The notes under the pieces: model-generated
The model's input: the letters and a program-made list of their open reading frames with translations, nothing else
Database searches by the model: none
What the model was told of the DNA's origin: nothing
Position numbers and translations under genes: made by a program
Shown: positions 37,041-45,647 of the stretch, in pieces
How positions within the stretch are numbered: position 1 is the first letter of the stretch
How the letters are laid out: the number at the start of each line of letters is the position of its first letter
Origin: Morganella sibonii
Lineage (GTDB): Bacteria > Pseudomonadota > Gammaproteobacteria > Enterobacterales > Enterobacteriaceae
Assembly (NCBI RefSeq): GCF_040560245.1
Contig: NZ_JAKMWP010000016.1
Strand: one strand, 5' to 3'
DNA length: 64,000 bases

Positions 37041-37940
37041 ATGCCGTTACTGATTATTACCACGATTTTATGGGCCGCATCATTCAGCCTGATCGGCGAG
37101 TATCTCGCCGGTCAGGTGGACAGCTGGTTCTCTGTATTAGTCCGTGTGTCGCTGGCGGCGCTGGTTTTCCTGCCGTTTCTGCGCTGGCGCGGGATCGCGG
37201 CGAAAGTTATTCTGATGTATATGGCGGTGGGTGCCTGTCAGCTCGGCATTATGTATCTCTTCGTTTTTCATGCCTACAACTACCTGACTGTCGCGGAATT
37301 TCTGCTGTTCACCGTGCTGACGCCGCTTTATGTGACACTGATTTATGATCTGCTGGAGCGGCGCGGGTTGCGGTGGGGATATGTGTTCAGTTCGCTGCTG
37401 GCGGTGATTGGTGCGGCGGTGATCCGCTATGACCATCTCAGTGATTCTTTCTGGACAGGGCTGATTCTGGTGCAGCTGGCGAATATCTTCTTTGCCATCG
37501 GCCAGGTCGGTTATAAGCGGCTGATGGAAGTGCATCCGCTGGTGCAGCGCACGGCATTCTCCTGGTTCTACCTCGGTGCCTGTGTAGTGGCGCTGGCGGG
37601 CTGGCTGCTGTTCGGTAATTTCGCCAAAATGCCGTCCACGCAGTTACAGTGGGGCGTCCTGCTGTGGCTGGGGATTGGTGCTTCCGGGATCGGCTACTTT
37701 ATGTGGAACTACGGTGCCACGCAGGTGGACGCCGGAACACTCGCGATCATGAACAACATGATGGTTCCGGCGGGGTTACTGGTGAACTTCGCCATCTGGC
37801 AGCAGCATCCGGACTGGCTCACGTTCAGCATTGGCGCAACCCTGATTGTTGCATCGCTGTGGGTGCACCGGGTATGGATACTGAAGCCGTCTTTACAAAA
37901 GGCAGATTGTCCACCGCGTGCTGACGCGTCGCACGAATAA
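37041..37940 (+). CDS. bioP: Biotin transporter BioP/YigM (EamA fold)
   Basis: 299-residue inner-membrane protein with ten helices in two EamA halves. It is the same length as E. coli YigM, the biotin importer, and shares its start (LLIITTILWA.SFS..GEYLAG) and FMWNYGATQVDAGTLAIMNNM near residue 215. It lies next to metR-metE as in E. coli. Its last 116 bases overlap the 3' end of metR on the opposite strand, so both coding tails are read from the same DNA. Confidence 0.9.
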   Translation: MPLLIITTILWAASFSLIGEYLAGQVDSWFSVLVRVSLAALVFLPFLRWRGIAAKVILMYMAVGACQLGIMYLFVFHAYNYLTVAEFLLFTVLTPLYVTLIYDLLERRGLRWGYVFSSLLAVIGAAVIRYDHLSDSFWTGLILVQLANIFFAIGQVGYKRLMEVHPLVQRTAFSWFYLGACVVALAGWLLFGNFAKMPSTQLQWGVLLWLGIGASGIGYFMWNYGATQVDAGTLAIMNNMMVPAGLLVNFAIWQQHPDWLTFSIGATLIVASLWVHRVWILKPSLQKADCPPRADASHE

Positions 37941-38787
37941 ACGACTCAACAGCCGGCTGACGCTGTTCCCCGCTGCGGTTTGCGGCATACAGCCGGCTCC
38001 ACAATCCTTCCCCTAAAGTTTTGGTCACCACCATCCCCTGTCTTTCGAAATTCTCCACCGCCCAGTGCGGCAGTGCGGCGATCCCCATACGGGCGGCCAC
38101 CATCTGGATCATCAGCAGGGTGTTATCCACGGTTTTTATCTGCGGGGAAACACCGGCCGGTTGCAGGAAGCGCCGCCAGATATCAAAGCGCTGACGCTGT
38201 ACCGGATAAATCAGCAGGGTTTCTGCGGTCAGATCCTGCGGCTGAATATGCAGACGGCGGGCCAGCGGATGATCCGGTGCCACCACCAGTTTCACCTCAT
38301 AATCAAACAGCGGCGTGTACGTCAGCTTCCCGTTGTGCTGCTCATCAATATCGGATGTCAGCACCACATCGAGTTCGCGTTTCAGCAGTTCCGGCTGCGG
38401 ATCAAAACTGACGCCGGAAGTGAAATCAACATTAATCTGCGGCCAGCTCTCACGGAAATGCGCCAGAGCGGGGGTCAGCCACTGAATGCAGCTGTGGCAC
38501 TCAATCGCCACGCGCAGCGCGGTCAGCCCCGGCTCATTACACTCGCGGATAGCATCTTTCACCAGCGGCAGTACCTGCTCTGCCAGTTGCAGCAACACCT
38601 GTCCCTGCGGGGTGAATTGCAGCGGCTGGGTTTTGCGGATAAAAATCCGGTAACCGAGCCGGTGTTCCAGTTCACTGAACTGATGGGAAAGGGCGGATTG
38701 TGTCTGATGCAACGCACCTGCTGCTCCCGCGAGCGACCCTGACTGATTCAGTGCCTGAATCGTTTTTAAATGTTTTATTTCTATCAT
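37825..38787 (-). CDS. metR: LysR-type methionine regulator MetR
   Basis: Homocysteine-responsive activator of metE and metH. 320 residues (E. coli 317). N-terminal LysR HTH (residues ~1-60, with AAGALHQTQSALSHQFSELE) and a C-terminal effector domain. Divergent from metE, with a 105-base regulatory interval, as in E. coli. The 3' end overlaps bioP. The residues encoded in the overlap are a poorly conserved tail. Confidence 0.95.
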   Translation of the reverse strand: MIEIKHLKTIQALNQSGSLAGAAGALHQTQSALSHQFSELEHRLGYRIFIRKTQPLQFTPQGQVLLQLAEQVLPLVKDAIRECNEPGLTALRVAIECHSCIQWLTPALAHFRESWPQINVDFTSGVSFDPQPELLKRELDVVLTSDIDEQHNGKLTYTPLFDYEVKLVVAPDHPLARRLHIQPQDLTAETLLIYPVQRQRFDIWRRFLQPAGVSPQIKTVDNTLLMIQMVAARMGIAALPHWAVENFERQGMVVTKTLGEGLWSRLYAANRSGEQRQPAVESFIRATRQHAVDNLPFVKTASVSIPGAPTAMQQSGLRQC

Positions 38788-38851
38788 GAGGAACCTTCAG
38801 GTTAGCGATGAAGAATTTGCGCTTGTTTCTTATACAGTACCCGTTGATTAT

Positions 38852-38875
38852 GGATGTGTAAACATCTGGATGGCT
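38852..38875. promoter_or_regulatory. Tandem MetJ-like met boxes in the metR/metE interval
   Basis: Three adjoining 8-mers, GGATGTGT, AAACATCT and GGATGGCT, match the met box AGACGTCT at 5, 6 and 5 positions. MetJ-SAM binds such tandem arrays. A half MetR site (TGAA at 38810-38813) lies nearby. Confidence 0.6.
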
Positions 38876-38892
38876 AAATGATAGGATTTTTT

Positions 38893-41178
38893 ATGACGAC
38901 ACATAATCACACTCTGGGTTTTCCGCGTATCGGTCTGAAAAGAGAACTGAAAAAAGCGCTTGAAGGTTACTGGGCAGGGCAGATTTCGCAGGATGAGCTG
39001 CGCGATACCGGCCGTGAATTACGCCGCCGCCACTGGCAGCTGCAAAAAGAGGCCGGGGTTGAATTATTGCCGGTCGGGGATTTCGCCTGGTACGATCATG
39101 TTCTCGGCACCAGTCTGCTGTTTGGTAATGTGCCGCCGCGTCATGCCGGTGCTGACGGGAAAATTGACCTCGATACGCTGTTCCGTATCGCCCGTGGCCG
39201 TGCGCCTTCCGGTGAACCGGCCGCAGCAGCGGAAATGACAAAATGGTTTAACACCAATTATCACTATATTGTGCCGGAGTTTCAGCGCGGGCAAACTTTC
39301 AGCGTGAGCTGGCCGCAGCTGTTTGATGAGGTGGATGAGGCACTGGAGCAGGGCTTTGCGGTGAAACCGGTACTGCTTGGCCCGGTGACCTATCTGTGGC
39401 TTGGCAAAGTGAAAGGCGCTCAGTTTGATCGCTTATCATTACTGCCGTCACTGCTGGCAGCCTATAAAACCGTGCTGGAAAAACTGGCGGAGCGCGGTAT
39501 TGAATGGATTCAGATTGATGAACCGGCACTGGTACTGGATTTACCACCGGAATGGCAGTCCGCTTACCGTACCGCGTATGATGCTTTGCAGGGACATGCA
39601 AAACTGCTGCTGACCACCTATTTTGACAGCGTGGGCCACCATCTGCCGCTTATCCGTGAACTACCTGTGCAGGGGCTGCATGTTGATTTTGTCGCAGGCA
39701 GCGATGATATTCAGGCTATTCATGAAGCCTTACCGGCTGACTGGCTGCTCTCCGCCGGTCTGATTAACGGGCGCAATGTCTGGCGTGCCGATCTGCGGCA
39801 AAAATATGATGTGATAGCACCGCTGGCCGGAAAACGTGATCTGTGGATTGGCACATCCTGCTCGCTGCTGCACAGTCCGATTGACCTGCGTGACGAAACC
39901 AAACTGGATGAGGAAGTCAAAAGCTGGTTTGCTTTTGCGCAGCAGAAATGTGAAGAACTGGCACTGCTGACCCGTGCGGTCAACAGCGGCACGGCGGATG
40001 ATATTGCCGCGCTGGAGAAATACAGTGCCCCTATCACGCTGCGCCGCCACTCTTCCCGTGTGCACAACGCCGCAGTCGCGGCCCGGCTGGCGGCGGTAAC
40101 CGCCCGCGACAGTGAACGTGCCGCGCCGTACGCTGAGCGTGCAGAGGCACAACGCAGTCGTTTTAATCTGCCGCTGTGGCCGACCACCACAATCGGTTCT
40201 TTCCCGCAAACGACGGAAATCCGCGGGTTACGTCTGAACTTCAAAAAAGGAAATATCGATAAAGCGTTCTACCGCACCAATATTTCTGAACATATTAAGC
40301 AGGCGATTCATGAGCAGGAACGGCTCGGACTGGATGTGCTGGTTCACGGTGAAGCGGAACGTAATGACATGGTGGAGTATTTCGGCGAGCATCTCGACGG
40401 TTATGTCTTTACGCAGAACGGCTGGGTGCAGAGTTACGGCTCCCGCTGTGTCAAACCGCCGGTGATCATCGGTGACATCAGCCGTCCGGAGCCTATCACG
40501 GCTGACTGGGCGACGTACGCGCAATCCCTCACCAGCAAACCGGTGAAAGGCATGCTGACCGGGCCGGTGACCATTCTCTGCTGGTCATTCCCGCGCGAGG
40601 ATGTCAGCCGCGAAACTATTGCCAAACAGATTGCTCTGGCACTGCGTGATGAAGTGGACGATCTACAGAAAGCCGGGATCGGTATTATCCAGATCGATGA
40701 ACCGGCACTGCGTGAAGGGCTGCCGCTGCGCCGCGAAGAGTGGGCGGAGTATCTCACCTGGGCGGTGGATGCCTTCCGGCTCAATGCCGCTGTCGCAGAG
40801 AATGACACTCAGATCCACACCCATATGTGTTACTGCGAATTCAATGACATCATGGATTCCATCGCGGCGCTGGATGCGGATGTGATCACCATTGAAACAT
40901 CACGCTCGGATATGGAACTGCTGGAAGCATTCGAAGATTTCGATTATCCGAATGAAATCGGGCCGGGTGTTTATGATATTCACTCACCGAATGTACCGGA
41001 AGTGGAGTGGATTGAAGCCCTGCTGCGCAAAGCGGCGGATAAGATCGCTGTGGAGCGTCTGTGGGTTAACCCGGACTGCGGCCTGAAAACCCGCGGCTGG
41101 GATGAAACCCGCAAAGCCCTGGCAAACATGGTGGAAGCGGCGCGCCGTCTGCGGGAAAATCCGCTGACATCCCGCTGA
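38893..41178 (+). CDS. metE: Cobalamin-independent methionine synthase MetE
   Basis: Transfers the methyl group of 5-methyltetrahydropteroyl-tri-glutamate to homocysteine. 761 residues (E. coli 753). The zinc site is seen in HTHMCYCEFND (His, Cys), the Glu of IETSRSD, and Cys in NPDCGLKTRGW near the C-terminus. The N-terminal NHTLGFPRIGLKRELKKA segment is family-typical. Start ATG at 38893 has AGGA 6 bases upstream. A longer frame from 38878 lacks one. Under MetR/MetJ-type control by the divergent interval. Confidence 0.96.
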   Translation: MTTHNHTLGFPRIGLKRELKKALEGYWAGQISQDELRDTGRELRRRHWQLQKEAGVELLPVGDFAWYDHVLGTSLLFGNVPPRHAGADGKIDLDTLFRIARGRAPSGEPAAAAEMTKWFNTNYHYIVPEFQRGQTFSVSWPQLFDEVDEALEQGFAVKPVLLGPVTYLWLGKVKGAQFDRLSLLPSLLAAYKTVLEKLAERGIEWIQIDEPALVLDLPPEWQSAYRTAYDALQGHAKLLLTTYFDSVGHHLPLIRELPVQGLHVDFVAGSDDIQAIHEALPADWLLSAGLINGRNVWRADLRQKYDVIAPLAGKRDLWIGTSCSLLHSPIDLRDETKLDEEVKSWFAFAQQKCEELALLTRAVNSGTADDIAALEKYSAPITLRRHSSRVHNAAVAARLAAVTARDSERAAPYAERAEAQRSRFNLPLWPTTTIGSFPQTTEIRGLRLNFKKGNIDKAFYRTNISEHIKQAIHEQERLGLDVLVHGEAERNDMVEYFGEHLDGYVFTQNGWVQSYGSRCVKPPVIIGDISRPEPITADWATYAQSLTSKPVKGMLTGPVTILCWSFPREDVSRETIAKQIALALRDEVDDLQKAGIGIIQIDEPALREGLPLRREEWAEYLTWAVDAFRLNAAVAENDTQIHTHMCYCEFNDIMDSIAALDADVITIETSRSDMELLEAFEDFDYPNEIGPGVYDIHSPNVPEVEWIEALLRKAADKIAVERLWVNPDCGLKTRGWDETRKALANMVEAARRLRENPLTSR

Positions 41179-41205
41179 GGAAATCTGCCTTATATAAAGA
41201 AGAAA

Positions 41206-41231
41206 AAAGCCGGTCAGTGATGACCGGCTTT
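41206..41231. terminator. Bidirectional terminator between metE and prfH
   Basis: Perfect 11-bp stem AAAGCCGGTCA (41206-41216) with TGACCGGCTTT (41221-41231), loop GTGA, with extra A on the left. Confidence 0.85.
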
Positions 41232-41244
41232 GTGTTATGTGCTG

Positions 41245-41853
41245 TCAGCTGACCGGACGGAAATCCGGCCCGCTGAAGCAGCGTGTTGCCCGGCCGCGTT
41301 CGATCTGGTGATGTGACCGGTGGCGCTCGCCGTTCAGTGATGCGGACTGCTGTTGCTGATACTGGCTGAGATGCCATTCAATCAGGCGGCAGGCCAGTTT
41401 TTTGTTGGCGTGCTGACTGCGTTCAGACTGCACTTTAACCGTAATACCGGTGGCAATGTGCGTGGCACGGACAGCGGATTCTGTCTTATTCACATGCTGA
41501 CCGCCCGGCCCCTGTGATTTAAGACGTTCAAAGACAATCTCACTGTCTGATACCGCCTGCGGCGCAGTAAAACGGCGGATACCGATAAACCAGTTTTTAC
41601 GCCGGTGTTTCGGGCGGAGCGGGCTGGCACACTGCCACTGCAATGTCCCGCACCAGCGATCCGCCAGGGCATCCGCAAACTCTCCGTCCAGTGACAACAA
41701 TGCGGAATGCAGTCCGTGCTGTGATGGCATTTCCTCCGCAATGGTCACGGTGACCGGCGACTGTGCGGCCTCCTGCAAAAAGAGACGCAGCGCATGCTTC
41801 ACTGCCAGGCAGCACTCTTCCGGGCCGTGAGCGGCAGAAAACTGTAATAACAT
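41245..41853 (-). CDS. prfH: Peptide chain release factor homolog PrfH
   Basis: 202-residue class I release-factor homolog with the peptidyl-hydrolysis motif GPGGQHVNKTESAVRA (GGQ at 117-119) and no stop-codon-reading domain like RF1/RF2. PrfH is known to act on ribosomes whose 16S rRNA is cut in the decoding centre, releasing the nascent chain so RtcB can seal the break. The ATG at 41853 overlaps the rtcB stop (TGATG). The open frame upstream of it lies inside rtcB and was excluded. It is intact, unlike the prfH remnant in E. coli K-12. Confidence 0.9.
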   Translation of the reverse strand: MLLQFSAAHGPEECCLAVKHALRLFLQEAAQSPVTVTIAEEMPSQHGLHSALLSLDGEFADALADRWCGTLQWQCASPLRPKHRRKNWFIGIRRFTAPQAVSDSEIVFERLKSQGPGGQHVNKTESAVRATHIATGITVKVQSERSQHANKKLACRLIEWHLSQYQQQQSASLNGERHRSHHQIERGRATRCFSGPDFRPVS

Positions 41854-42989
41854 CAGCAGCACTCCCCGCTCGTTTTGTAGGTCAGCAACGGTTTCAGTCG
41901 TGCCACTACGGTAATCAGTCCGGCACCGCACAGACTGTCTATCACTGTCTCAATAGATTTATAGGATTGCGGCGCTTCCTCATAAATCAGTTGTTTATTG
42001 GCGCAGATAACCCGGCTGCCGAGATCAGTCCGGGATAACTGTGCCGGCGTATAACGGTGAGAAAGACGTCCTTTACACTCGGTACGCATCCATTTACGCC
42101 CTGCGCCGTGTGCGAGAGAGTAAAGGCTGTCAGCGGTTGCATGCGGTTTCACCAGATAACTGTAATCCCCCCGTGAACCGGGGATCACCACATAATCATG
42201 ATCGACCGGAGTTGCCCCTTTCCGGTGCAGCCAGCCGTCACGTCCGTTGATCGTGCAGGCCTCCACCAGGTTGTGATTGATATCGAGTACCGCGTCACCC
42301 CCGGTACGCAGTTGCTGCATCATCCGCAGCGCAATCAGCGCCCGGTTATGCTGTGCAAAATCCAGTGCCTGCTGATGTGCTGCCAGATATTCAGCCGCTT
42401 CCGGTGTGTTTTCTGTCAGTCCGCCGTGGCTGAACTGCTCAACATGATGACGCAGAACCATCTGCCCCAGCCCGCGTGAACCACTGTGAACCAGCAGCAC
42501 GACCCGCTGTTTATCCAGCCCGGACGCAGCAAACAGCCCGTCATCACAGATCTTATCGATCTGCTGAAACTCAGCGAAATGATTTCCGCCGCCGACAGAA
42601 GACAGAGACGCCGCAAACGGATGTGATACGAAGTGATCGCTCACGTGCTCTGTCAGCCAGTCTGCATCTGCATGGTCATGCATACTGCGCAGTTGTTTTT
42701 CTGCCTTGTCAGCATTGAGTTTGCTGACTTTCAGCTCAGTCTGGTACAGCGCCATACCACAGCCGATATCGTTACCGACCAGCGCGGGATAAAAACGGCC
42801 TTCAGAGAAAAATGCCGCACCCACCGGATAGCCTCTGCCGGGGTGCAGATCCGGCATACCGGCAACAGCCGTCATACCCGGTAATTGTGCGGTGGTGATC
42901 AGTTGCTGAATCGCGTTACTTTCGATCCACGTCGCATCCGAGGCGATATAAGAGACGCCCGGCGCGACAAAATGCATATAATTGCCCAT
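41853..42989 (-). CDS. rtcB: RNA ligase RtcB, PrfH-associated type
   Basis: 378-residue Mn/GTP-dependent ligase joining 2',3'-cyclic phosphate (or 3'-phosphate) and 5'-OH RNA ends. Active-site groups seen: VGNDIGCGM (Asp74, Cys77), GGGNHF (Asn136, His137), HSGSRG (His168), DINHN (His239) and the guanylylated His294 in HGAGRKWM. It is coupled to prfH by a TGATG overlap and lacks the rtcR/rtcA neighbours of the tRNA/stress-type rtcB. This matches RtcB2-PrfH, which repairs 16S rRNA cut by colicin E3-like toxins. The ATG at 42989 could alternatively be 42977. Confidence 0.9.
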   Translation of the reverse strand: MGNYMHFVAPGVSYIASDATWIESNAIQQLITTAQLPGMTAVAGMPDLHPGRGYPVGAAFFSEGRFYPALVGNDIGCGMALYQTELKVSKLNADKAEKQLRSMHDHADADWLTEHVSDHFVSHPFAASLSSVGGGNHFAEFQQIDKICDDGLFAASGLDKQRVVLLVHSGSRGLGQMVLRHHVEQFSHGGLTENTPEAAEYLAAHQQALDFAQHNRALIALRMMQQLRTGGDAVLDINHNLVEACTINGRDGWLHRKGATPVDHDYVVIPGSRGDYSYLVKPHATADSLYSLAHGAGRKWMRTECKGRLSHRYTPAQLSRTDLGSRVICANKQLIYEEAPQSYKSIETVIDSLCGAGLITVVARLKPLLTYKTSGECC

Positions 42990-43104
42990 AATCCATTCCG
43001 GAAAATAGTGAAAATTCGGGTTTACGGCGGGCAGTCAGGAAGAAACAGACAGGAAACAGGGACGGGTAATACGGAGAAATAACGCTGTAATACCGGTGTG
43101 ATAA

Positions 43105-43149
43105 TCAGTTCTGCAAGAGCCCGCAAAGAGTACACAGTAATGTTGTCAT
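43105..43149 (-). CDS. Possible 14-codon leader ORF upstream of rtcB
   Basis: Minus-strand ATG with a near-perfect AGGAGG ribosome-binding site 5 bases upstream, encoding MTTLLCTLCGLLQN and ending at TGA 115 bases before rtcB. It lies about 60 bases downstream of a good promoter. It is the best-looking start signal in the interval, better than that of rtcB itself. It could be a regulatory leader peptide or chance. Confidence 0.4.
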   Translation of the reverse strand: MTTLLCTLCGLLQN

Positions 43150-43211
43150 ATGAACCTCCTTACGTTCTGAAAGTGACAGGTCAGCACGGACAGCGTGCCG
43201 GAATGGTGCGG

Positions 43212-43240
43212 ATAGTAGAGTGAGGCGGACAAAAAATCAA
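43212..43240 (-). promoter_or_regulatory. Promoter of the rtcB-prfH transcript
   Basis: On the minus strand TTGATT (43240-43235), a 17-bp spacer and TACTAT (43217-43212). This sigma-70 type promoter would give a leader of about 215 bases before rtcB. No sigma-54 (GG-N10-GC) element as in E. coli rtcBA was noticed. Confidence 0.55.
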
Positions 43241-43299
43241 CCGGTGTTTGCTTTTTCAGAGAGCAGTCCGGTGACATTTTCAGCACAAATCACTGTTTA

Positions 43300-43315
43300 T
43301 GTGATTTGAGTCTCA
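43300..43315 (+). promoter_or_regulatory. CRP site 1 (distal) of udp
   Basis: TGTGA-TTTGAG-TCTCA. With the proximal site it reproduces the CRP-CytR-CRP layout of the E. coli udp and deo promoters. Confidence 0.7.
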
Positions 43316-43351
43316 TTTTTATGTAATTGATTCATTTGTTAGTATCAATGA

Positions 43352-43367
43352 AGTGATAATAATCACT
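43352..43367 (+). promoter_or_regulatory. CRP site 2 (proximal) of udp
   Basis: AGTGA-TAATAA-TCACT, centred 52 bp downstream of site 1. It is followed by a plausible -10 (TAGAGT, about 43389) placing it near -41. CytR would bind between the two. Confidence 0.7.
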
Positions 43368-43430
43368 AAATTTTGTGCGTCGACACGTTAGAGTGTCCTC
43401 AATAATCACTTTTTCGCAAAGGAGTTCAGG

Positions 43431-44186
43431 ATGGCTGATGTATTTCATTTAGGTTTGACTAAAGCAGATTTACAGGGTGCGACACTGGCTATCGTGCCGG
43501 GCGATCCGAACCGGGTCGAAAAAATTGCCCGCCTGATGGATAACCCTGTTCATCTCGCGTCTCTGCGTGAATTCACTTCATGGCGCGGTGAACTGGACGG
43601 CAAAGCGGTCATCGTCTGCTCAACCGGTATCGGCGGCCCGTCCACTTCTATCGCGGTGGAAGAACTGGCGCAGCTGGGTATCCGCACGTTCCTGCGTATC
43701 GGTACCACCGGCGCGATTCAGGAAAATATTAATGTCGGTGATGTCCTTGTGACCACGGCTGCGGTACGCCTGGATGGTGCAAGTCTGCACTTTGCGCCGA
43801 TGGAATTCCCGGCCGTGGCTGACTTTGAATGTACCACCGCGCTGGTAAATGCAGCGAAAGCAGCCAAAGCTACCGTCCATATTGGTGTGACCGCTTCTTC
43901 TGATACTTTCTATCCGGGCCAGGAACGTTATGATACGTTCAGCGGCCGTGTGACCCGCCGGTTCAAAGGATCAATGAAAGAGTGGCAGGAAATGGGCGTG
44001 ATGAACTTTGAAATGGAATCCGCCACACTGCTGACCATGTGCGCCAGCCAGGGACTGCGTGCGGGGATGGTTGCGGGGGTTATCGTTAACCGCACCCAGC
44101 AGGAAATTCCTGATGAAGCGAAGATGAAGAAAACCGAATCCAATACCCTGGATATTGTGGTGGAAGCCGCCCGTCATCTCATCTGA
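43431..44186 (+). CDS. udp: Uridine phosphorylase
   Basis: Cleaves uridine with phosphate to uracil and ribose 1-phosphate in nucleoside salvage. 251 residues (E. coli 253). Phosphate-site GDPNRV near 27, STGIGGPSTSIAVEEL near 67, RIGTTGAIQ near 92 and the nucleoside-site FEMESATLL near 196 are conserved. AGGAG precedes the ATG. Preceded by paired CRP sites, so CRP/CytR control is expected. The metE-udp order of E. coli is interrupted here by rtcB-prfH. Confidence 0.96.
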   Translation: MADVFHLGLTKADLQGATLAIVPGDPNRVEKIARLMDNPVHLASLREFTSWRGELDGKAVIVCSTGIGGPSTSIAVEELAQLGIRTFLRIGTTGAIQENINVGDVLVTTAAVRLDGASLHFAPMEFPAVADFECTTALVNAAKAAKATVHIGVTASSDTFYPGQERYDTFSGRVTRRFKGSMKEWQEMGVMNFEMESATLLTMCASQGLRAGMVAGVIVNRTQQEIPDEAKMKKTESNTLDIVVEAARHLI

Positions 44187-44209
44187 TCGTTACCGGTTTC
44201 ATGAATCAG

Positions 44210-44247
44210 CCGTATCACCGGATTTTCCGGTGGTGCGGTTTTTTTTT
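44210..44247 (+). terminator. Terminator of udp
   Basis: 13-bp stem (two G-T pairs) from 44210-44222 and 44226-44238 with a TTT loop, followed by nine T. Confidence 0.88.
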
Positions 44248-44318
44248 AATCATTCATTCTGTAAATCTGATACAGTGATCGTGCCGAACATACTGATAAT
44301 AATGATAAAGAGGTATCA

Positions 44319-45101
44319 ATGACCAGACAGCCATTACCGCATCCTTCCGTGCTGCCGCTTGACGGCGGGATCAATTTCCGGGACCTGGGAAACAAAGTGC
44401 TGCCGGACGGCAGTAAAATCAAACCCGGCCTGCTGTTCCGTGCCGGGGCGCTGGATCGCCTGAGCGACAACGACTTAACCCGGCTGACAGAGCAGAATCT
44501 GTTTCAGATCCTGGATTACCGCGACAGCGGCGAAATTGCCGATAAACCGGATCGCCTGTGGAATGGTGCGCTGTACACGAACGCACCGGCAAATCCGATG
44601 TCAAAAGAAGTGGATGCTAACCTTGAGAAGCTCGGTAATGAAGCGCTGACGGAGTTTGACCCGAAAGCCTTTATGCTGCGTCTTTATGAACTGCTGCCGC
44701 TGGGCAACCCGGCGTATCATGCACTCGGAGATATGCTGCGTAACCCGGAAAAAGGCGGCATTGTACAGCACTGTGCAGTCGGGAAAGACCGGACCGGAGT
44801 GGGCTCGGCACTGGTGCTGTTTGCGCTTGGCGCGGATACCGATATGGTGATGGAAGATTACCTGCTGACCAACGACACACTGGCACCTTACCGCCATGAA
44901 CTGCTGGCAGAACACGCGAAAACCATGCCGGAAGCGGTGGTGGAAAAATTCGCCTATGTGTATTCCGTACAGCCTGATTTCCTGAATACCGCACTGAAAA
45001 GCATTCACTCACATTATGGCAGTATTGATACCTGGCTGGCGAAAGATATCGGGCTGACTACTGCTGTCCGCGATAAAATCCGCAACCATTTCCTTGAGTA
45101 A
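44319..45101 (+). CDS. Tyrosine-protein phosphatase (Y_phosphatase3 / dual-specificity type)
   Basis: 260-residue protein. The P-loop HCAVGKDRTG (Cys152 nucleophile, Arg158) and N-terminal GGINFRDLG and LFRAGALDRLSD stretches are those of the PF13350-type phosphatases, some of which (MptpB, LipA) act on phosphotyrosine and phosphoinositides. No signal peptide is evident. The substrate is unknown. Located between udp and a broken DedA gene, an accessory insertion relative to E. coli. Confidence 0.85.
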   Translation: MTRQPLPHPSVLPLDGGINFRDLGNKVLPDGSKIKPGLLFRAGALDRLSDNDLTRLTEQNLFQILDYRDSGEIADKPDRLWNGALYTNAPANPMSKEVDANLEKLGNEALTEFDPKAFMLRLYELLPLGNPAYHALGDMLRNPEKGGIVQHCAVGKDRTGVGSALVLFALGADTDMVMEDYLLTNDTLAPYRHELLAEHAKTMPEAVVEKFAYVYSVQPDFLNTALKSIHSHYGSIDTWLAKDIGLTTAVRDKIRNHFLE

Positions 45102-45124
45102 TATCAGACAGTAAGGGGGATTCT

Positions 45125-45647
45125 CTGGCACCGGCAGATATTATTACCACCGTCACCGCGTTTGTCCGTGAACATGAGTTCTGGGCATTGCCGATTGTTT
45201 TTGTGCTGGCATTCGGTGAATCTCTCGCATTTCTTTCCCTGTTGTTTCCGGCGACAGTGATCCTGCTCGGGGTCGGGGCACTGATCGGGGAAGGCGGACT
45301 GAATTTTCTGCCGGTTTTCCTCGTGGCGGCCACCGGTGCCTTTTTCGGCGACTGGGTTTGGCTACTACTACAAAGACAATGTCCGTCATATGTGGCCGAT
45401 TTCCCGATCCCCGCAAACCCTGGTCAGAGGACATCAGTTCTTTGAAAAGTGGGGGATATGGGGCGTTTTTCTCGGGCGCTTTTTCGGGCCGTTCCGGGCG
45501 GTGGTACCGCTGGTGGCCGGGATCTGTGCGATGCCGCAGCGCCATTTTCAGCTGGCCAATCTGTTTTCTGCCGTGATCTGGGCATTTGGTCTGCTGGCCC
45601 CCGGCGCATTCGGACTGAAATGGATGGCCGGGCTGATGGGCGGATAG
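45125..45647 (+). pseudogene. DedA-family membrane protein, frameshifted
   Basis: Two frames join into one DedA/SNARE-associated protein of about 174 residues. The first (start to about 45359) has the AFGESLAFLSLLFPATVILLG helix and ends its good match at GAFFGDWV. The second (from 45360) continues YYYKDNVRHMW...RFFGPFRAVVPLVAG, the DedA signature. The break is one extra base in GGGTTTG (45354-45360). The likely start is also odd: AAGGGGGA at 45113-45120 is followed by an in-frame CTG (45125), where an ATG would be expected. DedA proteins flip undecaprenyl phosphate or phospholipids. This copy is probably inactive, unless the base is a sequencing error. Confidence 0.75.

Noticed and set aside
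38065..38742. 225-codon + strand ORF opposite metR
   Set aside because: Shadow of metR, with no domain and no ribosome-binding site.
43160..43200. Possible LexA box upstream of rtcB (CTGTCCGTGCTGACCT, minus strand)
   Set aside because: Right half is ACCT rather than ACAG and it is not in a promoter-overlapping position, so too weak to call.
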